DNA of 41,894 bases from Deltaproteobacteria bacterium RIFOXYD12_FULL_57_12 (GTDB lineage: Bacteria; Desulfobacterota; Desulfobulbia; Desulfobulbales; BM004), in contig MGTE01000048.1 of NCBI GenBank assembly GCA_001799275.1, positions 13,365-55,258 on the forward strand, given 5' to 3'. Shown here one piece after another: positions 16,101 to 23,551 of the stretch (positions are counted from its first letter, which is position 1; each line of letters opens with the position of its first letter). The notes beneath the pieces were generated by a model that was not told the DNA's origin, made no database searches, and worked only from the letters and a program-made list of their open reading frames with translations. A program made the translations under genes and the position numbers.

Positions 16101-19100
16101 CCCTGGATGGCGGTGGTGGCAGCGGCCGGGGTGCCGGAGAAGACATAGACTCCGGTGCCGGGTCCGGTTTCGACAAAGCCGTCCAGGTTGGTGAGCACCC
16201 CTTTGGCAGCATCGTCAAGGGCGACCGCCACGTCGAGACTGAGGCTGTCGGGGTCGTCGATGGTCACCGTCTGAAAGGGCGAAACGACAGCGGTGTCGTT
16301 GACGGTCTGGTTGCCGACCGCGCCGCTTATGGTGGGTGGGTTGTTGGCCGACCCCAGGTCGGTCACGGTCAGGATGCCGCCGACAAGACCACCGGCGGTG
16401 GCGGCATTGCCAAAGGCATCGCGGCTGAAATCGGCCGCGATATCCAAGGTGTCGGCCCCTCCCGCGGCACCGACGCCGGCCGTCGCCTCGATAGATGCCG
16501 CCGTCGCGGCGGTGAACTCGAGGACCAGGGTAGTGTTGTCGATGATAATCAGGCTGCCCACGTTGGCAAGGACAAAAGAGAGGTCCGGAGTTGTGCCGCC
16601 GTCGTCGTTCACGTCCCAGAGCAGGTGGCTCCAGTCGACGTAACCCTTGATGTCGGTACCTGCCGCAGCAATGGTGGTGAAATTGGTGCCGATGATGGTG
16701 AGGGTGTCGGTGGAGGCGTTGTAGTCGGCGCTGGTAAAGGTGGTAATCGGTGCCAGGGTATCCACCTGAAAGGATTCCGAGGTGACGTATTCGCTCGGGC
16801 TTGAACCGTCGTTAAGCCTGAAGCGCACCTGTACAGTACTGTTGTCAACGGCGCCCAGCAGGTGACCCGGCGCCAGGTCGGAACTTTTGGCAAAAAAAGT
16901 GAAGCTGTGGGTGGTGGCCGCGGCAAAGCTGGTGGCGGTGCTCCAGCCGGAGCCCGGATCAGCCCATCCCGCTGACAGGGCCGACGCGCCTACCGGTGTG
17001 TACCAGCTTGTACCGCCGTTATCGCTGTATTGAAAATCGAAAAGGGTGACTGCGTCGGCCTGGGGATCCCTGCCTTTCCAGGAAACAGTCACCGTGCCGC
17101 TGCCGTCGGCGGCCTGGGAGATCTGGGCCGCGGGGATCTCGTTATCGACCTGAAAACCGCCAGCCAGAGAAGTCGTTTGGTTCCACAAAAAGATATGGGG
17201 CTGGGTCACTGTTTCGGCGGTGCCGTTGTTCAATTCAGTCACCGCGCCCCAGCTCGTGCCATTCCAGAGAGCGTAATTGATATCGTTGCTCATGTCGAGT
17301 ACCGACAACATAATACCATTGCCGTCGGGATTTGGATCAAGGAAGACGCTGGTCGGTACGGCGCCGACATTGATGGACAAGCCTGCGATCCAGCCGCTGC
17401 CAGCCACCCAGGTCGCGGACTTGACCAAATTCGACGGCCCCGGCTCGCTGCAGACCGCAAGCGCCTCGCCGGACTGGGCTTCGAAGGCCATTGCCAAACC
17501 GGGGAAGGTGGTGCCCGGCGCCAACGAACCCCAGCCCACGGTATCGACGAAACCGGCCCCATCCCAGATACTAAGGACAACGGCGCCAGCGGTGTTTATA
17601 ACCCCCACTGCGATGCGGTCGCTGGTGGGAGCGCCGGCGACATCGATCCAGAGCGGCGCCCCGCCGCCGGTGGCGAAGGCCACTGTCTCCGCGCCCCATG
17701 AAGAGCCATCCCATACTCGATAGTACAGAAAATTCGTCGAGTTCTTGCCGTAAAAAACAAGGGCGTCACCGCTTTGCTCCTCATAAACAACAGTGAGCGA
17801 GGTCTGCTCCGTGGCGGCGATTCCCGTCGTATCGAGGGTTAGCGCATGGCCCCAGGCCGCACAGTCCCAGACCAGGACATAGTCGTCGGCATTACTGTCG
17901 CTCACCACCAGGACCATCTCATCGGTCAGAGGATTGGCAACAAGGCGGATCTGCTGGGGTTCAGCGCCTGGATAAACGGTGTTCGCAATCAAGGCCGGCG
18001 CTGTCCAGTTTTCGCCGTCCCATAGACTGTAGCGCAACATCTGGCCTGCCGGCCGAGTGCTGTCGTTCCAGACGAGAACCGCGTCGCCGGACTGCTGCTC
18101 GTAGGCCACGGCAACACCCCACCTGGCCGGGTTAGTTACCGTGCCCAACGGATTGAGCGGCAGGCCGTTCCAGACCGGGCCGTCGCCGATCATCCCGGTG
18201 ATGCTGCCCCCCGGCTCAATGCCGACCACGATCTTCTCGCCCCGGGTCGGAGCGTCGGCGCCCTGCACGATTCGCCAGCGGTCGGTAAGGGTAACGGTGT
18301 CCTGCTTGCCGGCAAAGGCCGCCCCGTCCCAATCGCTTTGCTTCGGCTTGTTGGTATTCTCTGACCAGAAAGCAGCGTCGAAATCGTACCCGCCGATGGG
18401 CACGATGAACCAGTCCTTGTTGTTGCCGCTGTCGACCGAATTGTAGGCGACAGCTGGTTTTTCGCCGGCATCGGAGGGGGAAGCCTCAGACCTGTGCAGA
18501 TCGACGTACTTGATCGCGGTCGCGGCCCCGTTCTTCAGGTCCACTTCCCACTTGGTCGCCCCGTCGGTGGAATCGAGACGGAGGAACTGGCCTGGCGCTC
18601 CCTGCAGGGTCAGTGTACCACCGGCGTTAATGGTATAACGCTTGCCGGCCTGAAAAAGCAGGGTATCGGCGACGGTGACCGTCTTGGTCAGGTTGTAAAA
18701 GGAAATATCGTTGGCGAGCAGGGACTGGCTAGTGCCGTCGAGAACAACGGTACCGTTGTTATGGTTGAAGGTGCCGGTTTTGACGATATTCCCGCGCACC
18801 GTCATGATGCCGCTCGAGGCAGTGAAGGTACCGCCGCTGATCGTGAGGTTACCGTTGATGTCAATGGCATAGGAGCCGCCGTTAAAGGTCTCGACGGATT
18901 CAAGGGCCGGGGTGGTGACGTTGCCGCCCGGGCTATATTTATGACTGTTCGGGAGGTAGAGCTCGATGCCGGCGCCGGTCACGGTGAGATCATTGCCGCT
19001 GACACTGTAGAGGATATCGGGATCGACCGCCGCTCCCTTGGCCGCGGCCAGGTCAGCGTTGGTGATGGTGCCGCCGTTGTCGTGCCGGACGATGAGATGG

Positions 19101-20074
19101 TTGGCATAGATATTGATATTGGAAAGAGCCGCGCCCTTGGCAACGGTGACAGTGGCGCCCTGGTAGGTGGGGTCGTTGTCGAGATAGAGCGCCATGGCAT
19201 CCCCGGCGCTGGTGTTGACGTTGAGGGAAAAACTACCAGAGGCATTAGTCAGCGTCGAGCCAACGCTTACTCCGTTTACCAGGAATTGGACCGAGGCGTT
19301 GGCTCCGATCGAGGTCACGCCCTCATCGGCATACACCGTACCTGAAATATTCACCACGGGCAGGAGATAGGTCCAGCTGGCGCGGATGCCGTCATCTACT
19401 GCCACAGCCGTTTCCACCGTTCCGGCGACGTATTCCAGAATCCAGTCGCCACCAAGCTTTGTGCTGCCTGTGGGATTGGTACTGGCCGCCACGTCGGCAC
19501 CGGTAAGGGTGCGAACTGCTTCGAGCAGCGACCTGCCTTCCTCGCCGGCGGCCAGATTGCAGCCGTAGAAAAGGATATCCGCCCCGCCGGTCAAAGCGCC
19601 TGCCCAACTTGCAAGACTCTCGGCCTGACGCTCGATGGTTTCGGCGGTCAATTGCCCGGACCCCAGGCGAACCACCCCGTCTCCGCCATGTGAAAAAACG
19701 TGCACGGCCGCAATTCCCTGATACTGCCGGAGGACCTCGGTGATCTGTTCGATTCCGTCACGGGCGCCATCCAGAACTACTGTGATCAGTTGTCGTCCAT
19801 CTTGATTCGTTGCCAATGAATCCAGCAACGGAGCCAGGCCATCGATATTTTGATCGACAAAAATAAGTTCCTGCGGCGACTGGCTGACGCTTTCCATGGC
19901 GGGGGGGGGCGAGACAACGACCGCGGCATCGGTCCAGAGGCCGGGCACAATCGGCCAGGAATCCACCGGGATCATCCCGGCGTCAATGGGGAGCAGCACC
20001 CCATCGCCGGACATCAGAACCCGCGGTTCGAGTTGTTCAAAGATCAGTCCGGTTTTCGGGTATCTCTTTATCAT
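13145..20074 (-). CDS. Giant LEPR-XLL / DUF4347 surface protein with cadherin-like repeats
   Basis: A 2309-residue predicted exported or cell-surface protein. The N-terminus has FEQLEPRVLMSGDG, the LEPR-XLL motif seen at the start of very large secreted proteins. A DUF4347 domain follows (about 65-240, with HVFSHGGDG and ILFYGCNLA). Next come beta-rich and propeller-like segments (about 560-1010), an FN3-like part, and a series of Ig/cadherin-like repeats with PTISG and VNDAPTA joints (about 1240-1960). Two neighbours at about 1616-1725 and 1726-1835 are almost identical. Near the C-terminus two hydrophobic segments (about 2210-2245) and an acidic tail suggest anchoring. An adhesion role is inferred. 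The start lies 38 bases after the UbiB-family stop and the kinase follows after 43 bases. No type I secretion genes are in the window. Confidence 0.87.
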   Translation of the reverse strand: MIKRYPKTGLIFEQLEPRVLMSGDGVLLPIDAGMIPVDSWPIVPGLWTDAAVVVSPPPAMESVSQSPQELIFVDQNIDGLAPLLDSLATNQDGRQLITVVLDGARDGIEQITEVLRQYQGIAAVHVFSHGGDGVVRLGSGQLTAETIERQAESLASWAGALTGGADILFYGCNLAAGEEGRSLLEAVRTLTGADVAASTNPTGSTKLGGDWILEYVAGTVETAVAVDDGIRASWTYLLPVVNISGTVYADEGVTSIGANASVQFLVNGVSVGSTLTNASGSFSLNVNTSAGDAMALYLDNDPTYQGATVTVAKGAALSNINIYANHLIVRHDNGGTITNADLAAAKGAAVDPDILYSVSGNDLTVTGAGIELYLPNSHKYSPGGNVTTPALESVETFNGGSYAIDINGNLTISGGTFTASSGIMTVRGNIVKTGTFNHNNGTVVLDGTSQSLLANDISFYNLTKTVTVADTLLFQAGKRYTINAGGTLTLQGAPGQFLRLDSTDGATKWEVDLKNGAATAIKYVDLHRSEASPSDAGEKPAVAYNSVDSGNNKDWFIVPIGGYDFDAAFWSENTNKPKQSDWDGAAFAGKQDTVTLTDRWRIVQGADAPTRGEKIVVGIEPGGSITGMIGDGPVWNGLPLNPLGTVTNPARWGVAVAYEQQSGDAVLVWNDSTRPAGQMLRYSLWDGENWTAPALIANTVYPGAEPQQIRLVANPLTDEMVLVVSDSNADDYVLVWDCAAWGHALTLDTTGIAATEQTSLTVVYEEQSGDALVFYGKNSTNFLYYRVWDGSSWGAETVAFATGGGAPLWIDVAGAPTSDRIAVGVINTAGAVVLSIWDGAGFVDTVGWGSLAPGTTFPGLAMAFEAQSGEALAVCSEPGPSNLVKSATWVAGSGWIAGLSINVGAVPTSVFLDPNPDGNGIMLSVLDMSNDINYALWNGTSWGAVTELNNGTAETVTQPHIFLWNQTTSLAGGFQVDNEIPAAQISQAADGSGTVTVSWKGRDPQADAVTLFDFQYSDNGGTSWYTPVGASALSAGWADPGSGWSTATSFAAATTHSFTFFAKSSDLAPGHLLGAVDNSTVQVRFRLNDGSSPSEYVTSESFQVDTLAPITTFTSADYNASTDTLTIIGTNFTTIAAAGTDIKGYVDWSHLLWDVNDDGGTTPDLSFVLANVGSLIIIDNTTLVLEFTAATAASIEATAGVGAAGGADTLDIAADFSRDAFGNAATAGGLVGGILTVTDLGSANNPPTISGAVGNQTVNDTAVVSPFQTVTIDDPDSLSLDVAVALDDAAKGVLTNLDGFVETGPGTGVYVFSGTPAAATTAIQGLIFEPANNRAAPNDTETTTFTIIVDDTIAAPATDNATTVITTSMNDAPAISGTVAGQAVNDTGTLLPFGTVTITDPDPADLQVTVALDDGAKGNLSNLGGFVNLGGGIYSYTGTATAATNAIRGLVFSPVDNRVVPGGVETTTFSITVDDAFAGPVVDNTTSVDATSVNDAPTATNLAQTQTYLEDAPSVPLDDIVVTDVDFGATITVILTLAAPGAGSLSAASGNGESYTDATGIWSISATVAQVNAALAALVFVPATHYDADTSIITHIEDQDGAGPADGVIALDVTPVNDVPVALANTVTTAEDIAYTFGAGDFIFTDVEANGLVSVTITNQNLAGGTLELSGVAVTDGDTILAADIANLVYTPAANASGAPLASFEFTVNDVDLGTVAAQLDIEVTAVNDVPMALENTVTTAEDIAYTFVAGDFTFTDVEANGLVSVTINNQSLAGGTLKLSGVAATDGDTILAADIANLVYTPAANASGAPLASFEFTVNDAGLGTVAAQLAIDVTPSNDIPMATNLSTAERYVEDTPLNLTDIVITDADSATVTASLRLSAPAAGSLSTSVVGTTASVYDAASGTWTASGPIGAVNGLLAAIVFTPSANYYGPFTISVRIDDGIALVTDSKPVVGIGIGDTPMVASITTAENTLSGPIVIDRHPADGSEVAYFKISGITNGTLFQADGLTPIPGGTFITFAQAQAGVRFLPTPGSVAAGSFNVESSEDGITVAAQSGVATAAISVTPRSDLRIDILQTPPLPDIMEQVEPPATAEKEAAESGDADKGENTLQQLLRNFVLATGNGQDRMARAKAGAEDKSALGSQSSLGANSATESFARIVGRNQGGSQFYGGSDTSGLLPANAVLGDTEYFFEPMTVAQYELIRKSLDSMKEESTAEAKLERTVVGSAIAVSTGLSVGYVIWLVRGGMLLSSLLSSMPAWQIADPLPILAGRRDEEEDEESLETILADGTKQDEPEAPTLTSEQDRS
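14570..15225 (-). repeat. Two near-identical cadherin-like repeat units in the surface protein
   Basis: Two consecutive units of about 109 codons each start VPVALANTVTTAEDIAYTF and VPMALENTVTTAEDIAYTF. They share almost all residues, including ILAADIANLVYTPAANAS. The DNA is also nearly identical over long runs, which points to a recent tandem duplication or gene conversion. The other repeats of this protein are much more diverged. Confidence 0.85.
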
Positions 20075-20112
20075 GCCAGGTTAGGGACATTGTTTTCTTT
20101 CATTATGATGCA

Positions 20113-21810
20113 CTACATGCGCCCGCGGCGCAGAATCATCACCAGCAGCCAGAAGCCCATGATGCCGGCGACCACGAAGCCCAGCAGGCCGATAACCGGA
20201 ATCTCGCGCCACTTGGGCGGGATGCCGGAGAGGATGATGAGCGAGGAGCCGATGATTAACGCAGCCAGCACAATGGCAAAGGCGATGCGGTTGCTGGTCC
20301 GGTCCTGAGTGAAGAGCAGCGGTTCCAGGCCGCGGTGTTGGAACTCAATGGTCATCCGACCCTGGCGGGCCTGTTTGAGAATGCTGCGGAGTTCCCTGGG
20401 CACCTCTTTCAAGAGATAAACGAACTCGGCAACCGAATCGATCATCTCGCTGGCCAGCCGTTTCGGATGGCGGCGACTTTTCTGGATCTGCCGGATGAAC
20501 GGTTCGGCATGGCCGGCTATTTCAAAATCCGGGTCCAGCTGCCGGCCAAGACCGTCGGCGCTGCTGATGGCCTTAAGCATCACAAAGTAGGAGGGCTTGA
20601 TCCGCAGGCCGTGGCGGACAAGAATTTCCAAGAGCAGGTTCAGAACCTTGCCGACTTCCAGATCCTTAAGGGGCAGGTAAAAAAACTGATCGATGAATTC
20701 GGTCAGATCCCTTTCCAGTTCTTCCTGATCAGGTTCCCGGGTGAAGGTTGTCAGTTTCAGGACCGTGTCCGTTACCTTTCTGTCGTCCCGGTTGACGATC
20801 TGCATGACCAGATCTGCAAAATCCTCGCGTTCCTGCCGGCTGATACGGCCCATCATGCCGAAGTCCAGAAAGCAGATGACATTGCCGGGCAGGATGAAGA
20901 TGTTGCCCGGATGGGGGTCGGCATGAAAAAAACCGGCCATGAAAATCTGCTTCATGATCAGGGTGGCGCCGCGCCGGGCGATCTCCGGCAGATCGTATCC
21001 AGCCTGCCGGAGCTGTTCCACCTGGGAGGCTTTTATGCCATCCACGTATTCCAGGGTCAGCACAAGTTTTGTGGAGTAGTCCCGGAACACCCTGGGCACG
21101 TACAGGGTGTCATCATCGAGAAAGCGCCGGGCAAAGGGCTCGATATTGGACGCCTCGGTGACGTAGTTGATTTCTTTGCCCAGGTTGCGGGCGAACTCCT
21201 CAATGATTCGGGTGGGGCGGTAGATCTCCAATTCTTCGAGATGTTTTTCCGCCAACCCGGCCAGGTGGAGCATGATCTCGAGATCCACCTCGATCAGTTC
21301 CTGGATGCCGGGCCGCTGGATCTTCACCACCACCTCGCCGGCCCCGGCCAGTCGCGCCCTGTGCACCTGGCCGATGGAAGCGGCGGCCAGCGGCGTCGGG
21401 TAAAAGTGCTCGAAAATTTCCTCCGGAAAACGGCCCAGTTCCGACTTGATGATCTGCCTGACCTCTTCGTAAGGGAAAGGTGGCACCCGATCCTGGAGTT
21501 TGGCCAGTTCCTGGAGATAGGGCAGGGGGATGAGATCGGGACGGGTCGAAAGGATCTGCCCCATCTTGATGAAGGTGGGGCCCAGCTCTTCCAGGGCTCG
21601 GCGAAACCGTTCGGCCCGGCTCAGCTTTTCGATATGCTCCGCCTTTTTTCTGGAAATCATCTGCAGGCCGATTTCCAGGTACTCCTCCAGCCGCAGGGTT
21701 TCCAGAAGATCGCCGAATCCGTACCGGAACAGGGCGCGAAGGATCTGGCGGTAGCGGTTGATGTGGCGGTAGGTGCGGCCGATGATACCGATTCTGCGGA
21801 TGCTCAGCAT
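20113..21810 (-). CDS. ubiB: ABC1/UbiB family atypical protein kinase
   Basis: A 565-residue protein of the AarF/ABC1/UbiB family. It carries the family's K-x-G-Q element in FIKMGQILSTRPDL, the alanine-rich nucleotide loop AAASIGQVHRA, the invariant lysine in VVKIQRPG, the E-x-D-type EINYVTEASN, the catalytic HADPHPGN and the metal-binding FLDFGMMG. Two transmembrane helices close the C-terminus (about 505-555). The family supports quinone or isoprenoid lipid metabolism through ATPase activity. In an anaerobe the quinone would be menaquinone, which is inference. The ATG directly abuts the TAG of the phasin-like gene upstream, indicating translational coupling. The giant surface protein begins 38 bases downstream. 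Confidence 0.92.
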   Translation of the reverse strand: MLSIRRIGIIGRTYRHINRYRQILRALFRYGFGDLLETLRLEEYLEIGLQMISRKKAEHIEKLSRAERFRRALEELGPTFIKMGQILSTRPDLIPLPYLQELAKLQDRVPPFPYEEVRQIIKSELGRFPEEIFEHFYPTPLAAASIGQVHRARLAGAGEVVVKIQRPGIQELIEVDLEIMLHLAGLAEKHLEELEIYRPTRIIEEFARNLGKEINYVTEASNIEPFARRFLDDDTLYVPRVFRDYSTKLVLTLEYVDGIKASQVEQLRQAGYDLPEIARRGATLIMKQIFMAGFFHADPHPGNIFILPGNVICFLDFGMMGRISRQEREDFADLVMQIVNRDDRKVTDTVLKLTTFTREPDQEELERDLTEFIDQFFYLPLKDLEVGKVLNLLLEILVRHGLRIKPSYFVMLKAISSADGLGRQLDPDFEIAGHAEPFIRQIQKSRRHPKRLASEMIDSVAEFVYLLKEVPRELRSILKQARQGRMTIEFQHRGLEPLLFTQDRTSNRIAFAIVLAALIIGSSLIILSGIPPKWREIPVIGLLGFVVAGIMGFWLLVMILRRGRM

Positions 21811-22125
21811 CTAGCCGGCCGGCTCCTTATCCTTGCCGGAGGCGGCAACGATTTCGTCCAGGCGCGTTTCCAGCTTGGCCAGGTCATCACGGGTGGCCAG
21901 GTTCATTTTCGTGAGGGTTTTTTGCACCATGTCGCTCACCTTGTTTTCAACGTCGGACCGGGCCTGCTCTGATTTTTTTCTGAGTTCCTCCAGGATCTCC
22001 CGGCCTTCCTGTTCCGAGAGTTTACCCTTTTCAATTATTTCCCTGGCCAGTTCCTCGACTTTTTCCTTGGTCAGAAAAGCCAGGCCAACGCTGGTGAACG
22101 CTACCTTCTTCATGAAATCCAGCAT
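21811..22125 (-). CDS. Phasin-like small helical protein
   Basis: A 104-residue protein. A short hydrophobic N-terminal helix (MLDFMKKVAFTSVGLAFL) is followed by a long charged, heptad-like coiled coil with a GKLSEQEGREIL turn. This is the pattern of the PhaF/phasin-related family often annotated as polyhydroxyalkanoate synthesis regulator phasin. The ATG at 22123-22125 is set by an excellent AAGGAGG eight bases upstream. The gene abuts ubiB without a spacer. No PHA synthase is in the window, so a role in polymer granules is unproven; a membrane-associated partner of the UbiB-like kinase is an alternative. Confidence 0.75.
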   Translation of the reverse strand: MLDFMKKVAFTSVGLAFLTKEKVEELAREIIEKGKLSEQEGREILEELRKKSEQARSDVENKVSDMVQKTLTKMNLATRDDLAKLETRLDEIVAASGKDKEPAG

Positions 22126-22208
22126 GCTCGTACCCTCCTTTTGAGTGTGGGGCAAGGGATGAAAAACCTTGAGTCAGTGGCGACGCAACCCGCATCTGCC
22201 CATCTGTC

Positions 22209-22236
22209 ATTATAGAAATTAGGGGAGAAAAAGCCA
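22209..22236 (-). promoter_or_regulatory. Candidate promoter for the phasin-ubiB-surface protein run
   Basis: On the minus strand a perfect TATAAT (22209-22214) lies 16 bases from a weak -35, TGGCTT (22231-22236). It sits about 85 bases upstream of the phasin-like start. The weak -35 suggests an activator or low basal strength. The only evidence is the motif match and position. Confidence 0.4.
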
Positions 22237-22294
22237 CAATTCTTATGGCGGTGGTCATGCAGGAAGAAAACAAACCGAATTATTTCTCTCTCAG

Positions 22295-22390
22295 TCAAAA
22301 TATATTGCGGATGGCTGTGCAATCAATTTCATTTAGTGAAACCTCCGGGTTTGCCGGAGAAGGCTGACTCTTCCTAAAAAAGGCTCTTTA
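22295..22390. repeat. Diverged intergenic repeat, copy A
   Basis: This stretch of about 96 bases matches 31264-31369 from end to end with many substitutions. Shared blocks are AATATATTGC, GA-GGCT-TGC-AT-A-TTTCA, GTTGCCGGAG or its variant, and a final AAAAGGCTCTTTAT. In this copy CTCCGG pairs with CCGGAG across a five-base loop. It ends exactly at the start codon of the HD-domain gene and so forms that gene's leader. It could be a decayed mobile repeat or a structured RNA. Confidence 0.55.
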
Positions 22391-23526
22391 TGAAACCACT
22401 CATCGATACCCAAGAGTTTCTGGCCCTTTCCTCCTTTCTCAACTACCAGTTGTCCGGGGAGCCGGTCAACTGGCGAGGGGTACTCGGTCTCATCATCAAA
22501 GGCAGCCTGCCGCCCGGTGACGAAGAAATTCTCATGGACACCATGGCGTATCTTGAAGAGGCCTATGGTCAGCAGAAACGACGGCTTGGCCCCCTGGCCA
22601 TTCTCCATCCGATCCGGGCTGCGGCCCTGCTGGTCCGCTCCCAGGAGCAGCCGTCCATTCTTGAGATTCTCACCACTCTGCTGCACGACCGGCACGAAGA
22701 TATCCGGCAGGAGCAGTATTCGCCGGAAACATGGACTCACCTCGATGAGCGCTATCAGAGGCTTATCCAGCGCATCGACGCCAATGCCAACTGGTTTCTC
22801 CACGAACGGCTGCACTACCTGACCAAGATGCCTGGCCAGAAATACCACGAATACCTGGGCAACCTTTTCAGCAAGGCGCAGCAGACGCCGGAACTGGCAG
22901 CCATCAAACTGGCCGACCGGCTGGACAACACCCTGGACCTGCGAATCGATCTCCATGAGTTCACCGACTCGGTGCACTGCTTCCAGGTTATTTTCGACAC
23001 AATTTTTACCAACGCCTACAAGGGATTACGGTTGGAGCATGCGCACCCGGTGGCCCGCAAGATTAACGGCGCCATGCGCCTGTACCAGCTTTACAAAAAT
23101 ACGGTGCTCCTGACCCTGCTGCGAACAGCAGGTCTCGTCCTGCCTGAATATGGGGGAAAATTGCTGCACTCCCTGGCCGTGGCCAGTATCCGCGAGGCCC
23201 AGACCATCCTGCTGCACACGTTCGCCTACCACATTCCCGACCCGGCCGACCAGCGAGCCCTGCTGCTTGAGGTCATGACCTATGCCCACCGGGACGGGTT
23301 CAGTCAGATCAGCGAAAGCGGCACCCAGCGCCTGGATGGCCTGTTTACGGGGCACTTCACCTTTGACAGCAAAGAGGCCAAGAAGCAGGGACTGGAGACC
23401 CTTTATCAGGACAAGTGGCTCATGGGCCTTTCCGCCGCCGCCTTTCTGGTGCTTTTTGCCAGCTTCATCAACGACTCGCAGTTCAGGATCAAGGGCATCG
23501 AGCCCGCTGGGATTTTTCCGGTCTGA
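22390..23526 (+). CDS. RelA/SpoT-type HD-domain phosphohydrolase-like protein
   Basis: A 378-residue protein with a predicted all-helical HD fold. AILHPIRAAALL (about 70-81) matches the first metal-binding helix of SpoT-type hydrolases. LLHDRHED (about 98-105) gives the HD dyad, in the place of LLHDVVED in RelA/SpoT. IKLADRLDN (about 172-180) matches VKLADRLHN. The rest is helical with one C-terminal hydrophobic segment near 340-355. There is no synthetase, TGS or ACT domain. Hydrolysis of (p)ppGpp or a similar nucleotide is a family-based guess, and the Arg-His change next to HD may alter specificity. There is no clear Shine-Dalgarno; the leader is repeat copy A. Confidence 0.7.
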   Translation: MKPLIDTQEFLALSSFLNYQLSGEPVNWRGVLGLIIKGSLPPGDEEILMDTMAYLEEAYGQQKRRLGPLAILHPIRAAALLVRSQEQPSILEILTTLLHDRHEDIRQEQYSPETWTHLDERYQRLIQRIDANANWFLHERLHYLTKMPGQKYHEYLGNLFSKAQQTPELAAIKLADRLDNTLDLRIDLHEFTDSVHCFQVIFDTIFTNAYKGLRLEHAHPVARKINGAMRLYQLYKNTVLLTLLRTAGLVLPEYGGKLLHSLAVASIREAQTILLHTFAYHIPDPADQRALLLEVMTYAHRDGFSQISESGTQRLDGLFTGHFTFDSKEAKKQGLETLYQDKWLMGLSAAAFLVLFASFINDSQFRIKGIEPAGIFPV

Positions 23527-23551
23527 CAGATGCCGCCTCCCGAACCGGTGT

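Noticed and set aside
14123-16804. An 893-codon open frame on the plus strand, opposite the giant surface protein
   Set aside because: Its translation is biased in composition (Arg, Gly, His and Val rich), shows no domains and mirrors the repeats of the real gene. The minus-strand frame has recognisable LEPR-XLL, DUF4347 and cadherin-like domains.
20335-21972. A 545-codon plus-strand frame opposite the UbiB-like gene
   Set aside because: The opposite strand carries all ABC1/UbiB motifs; this frame is a compositional shadow.
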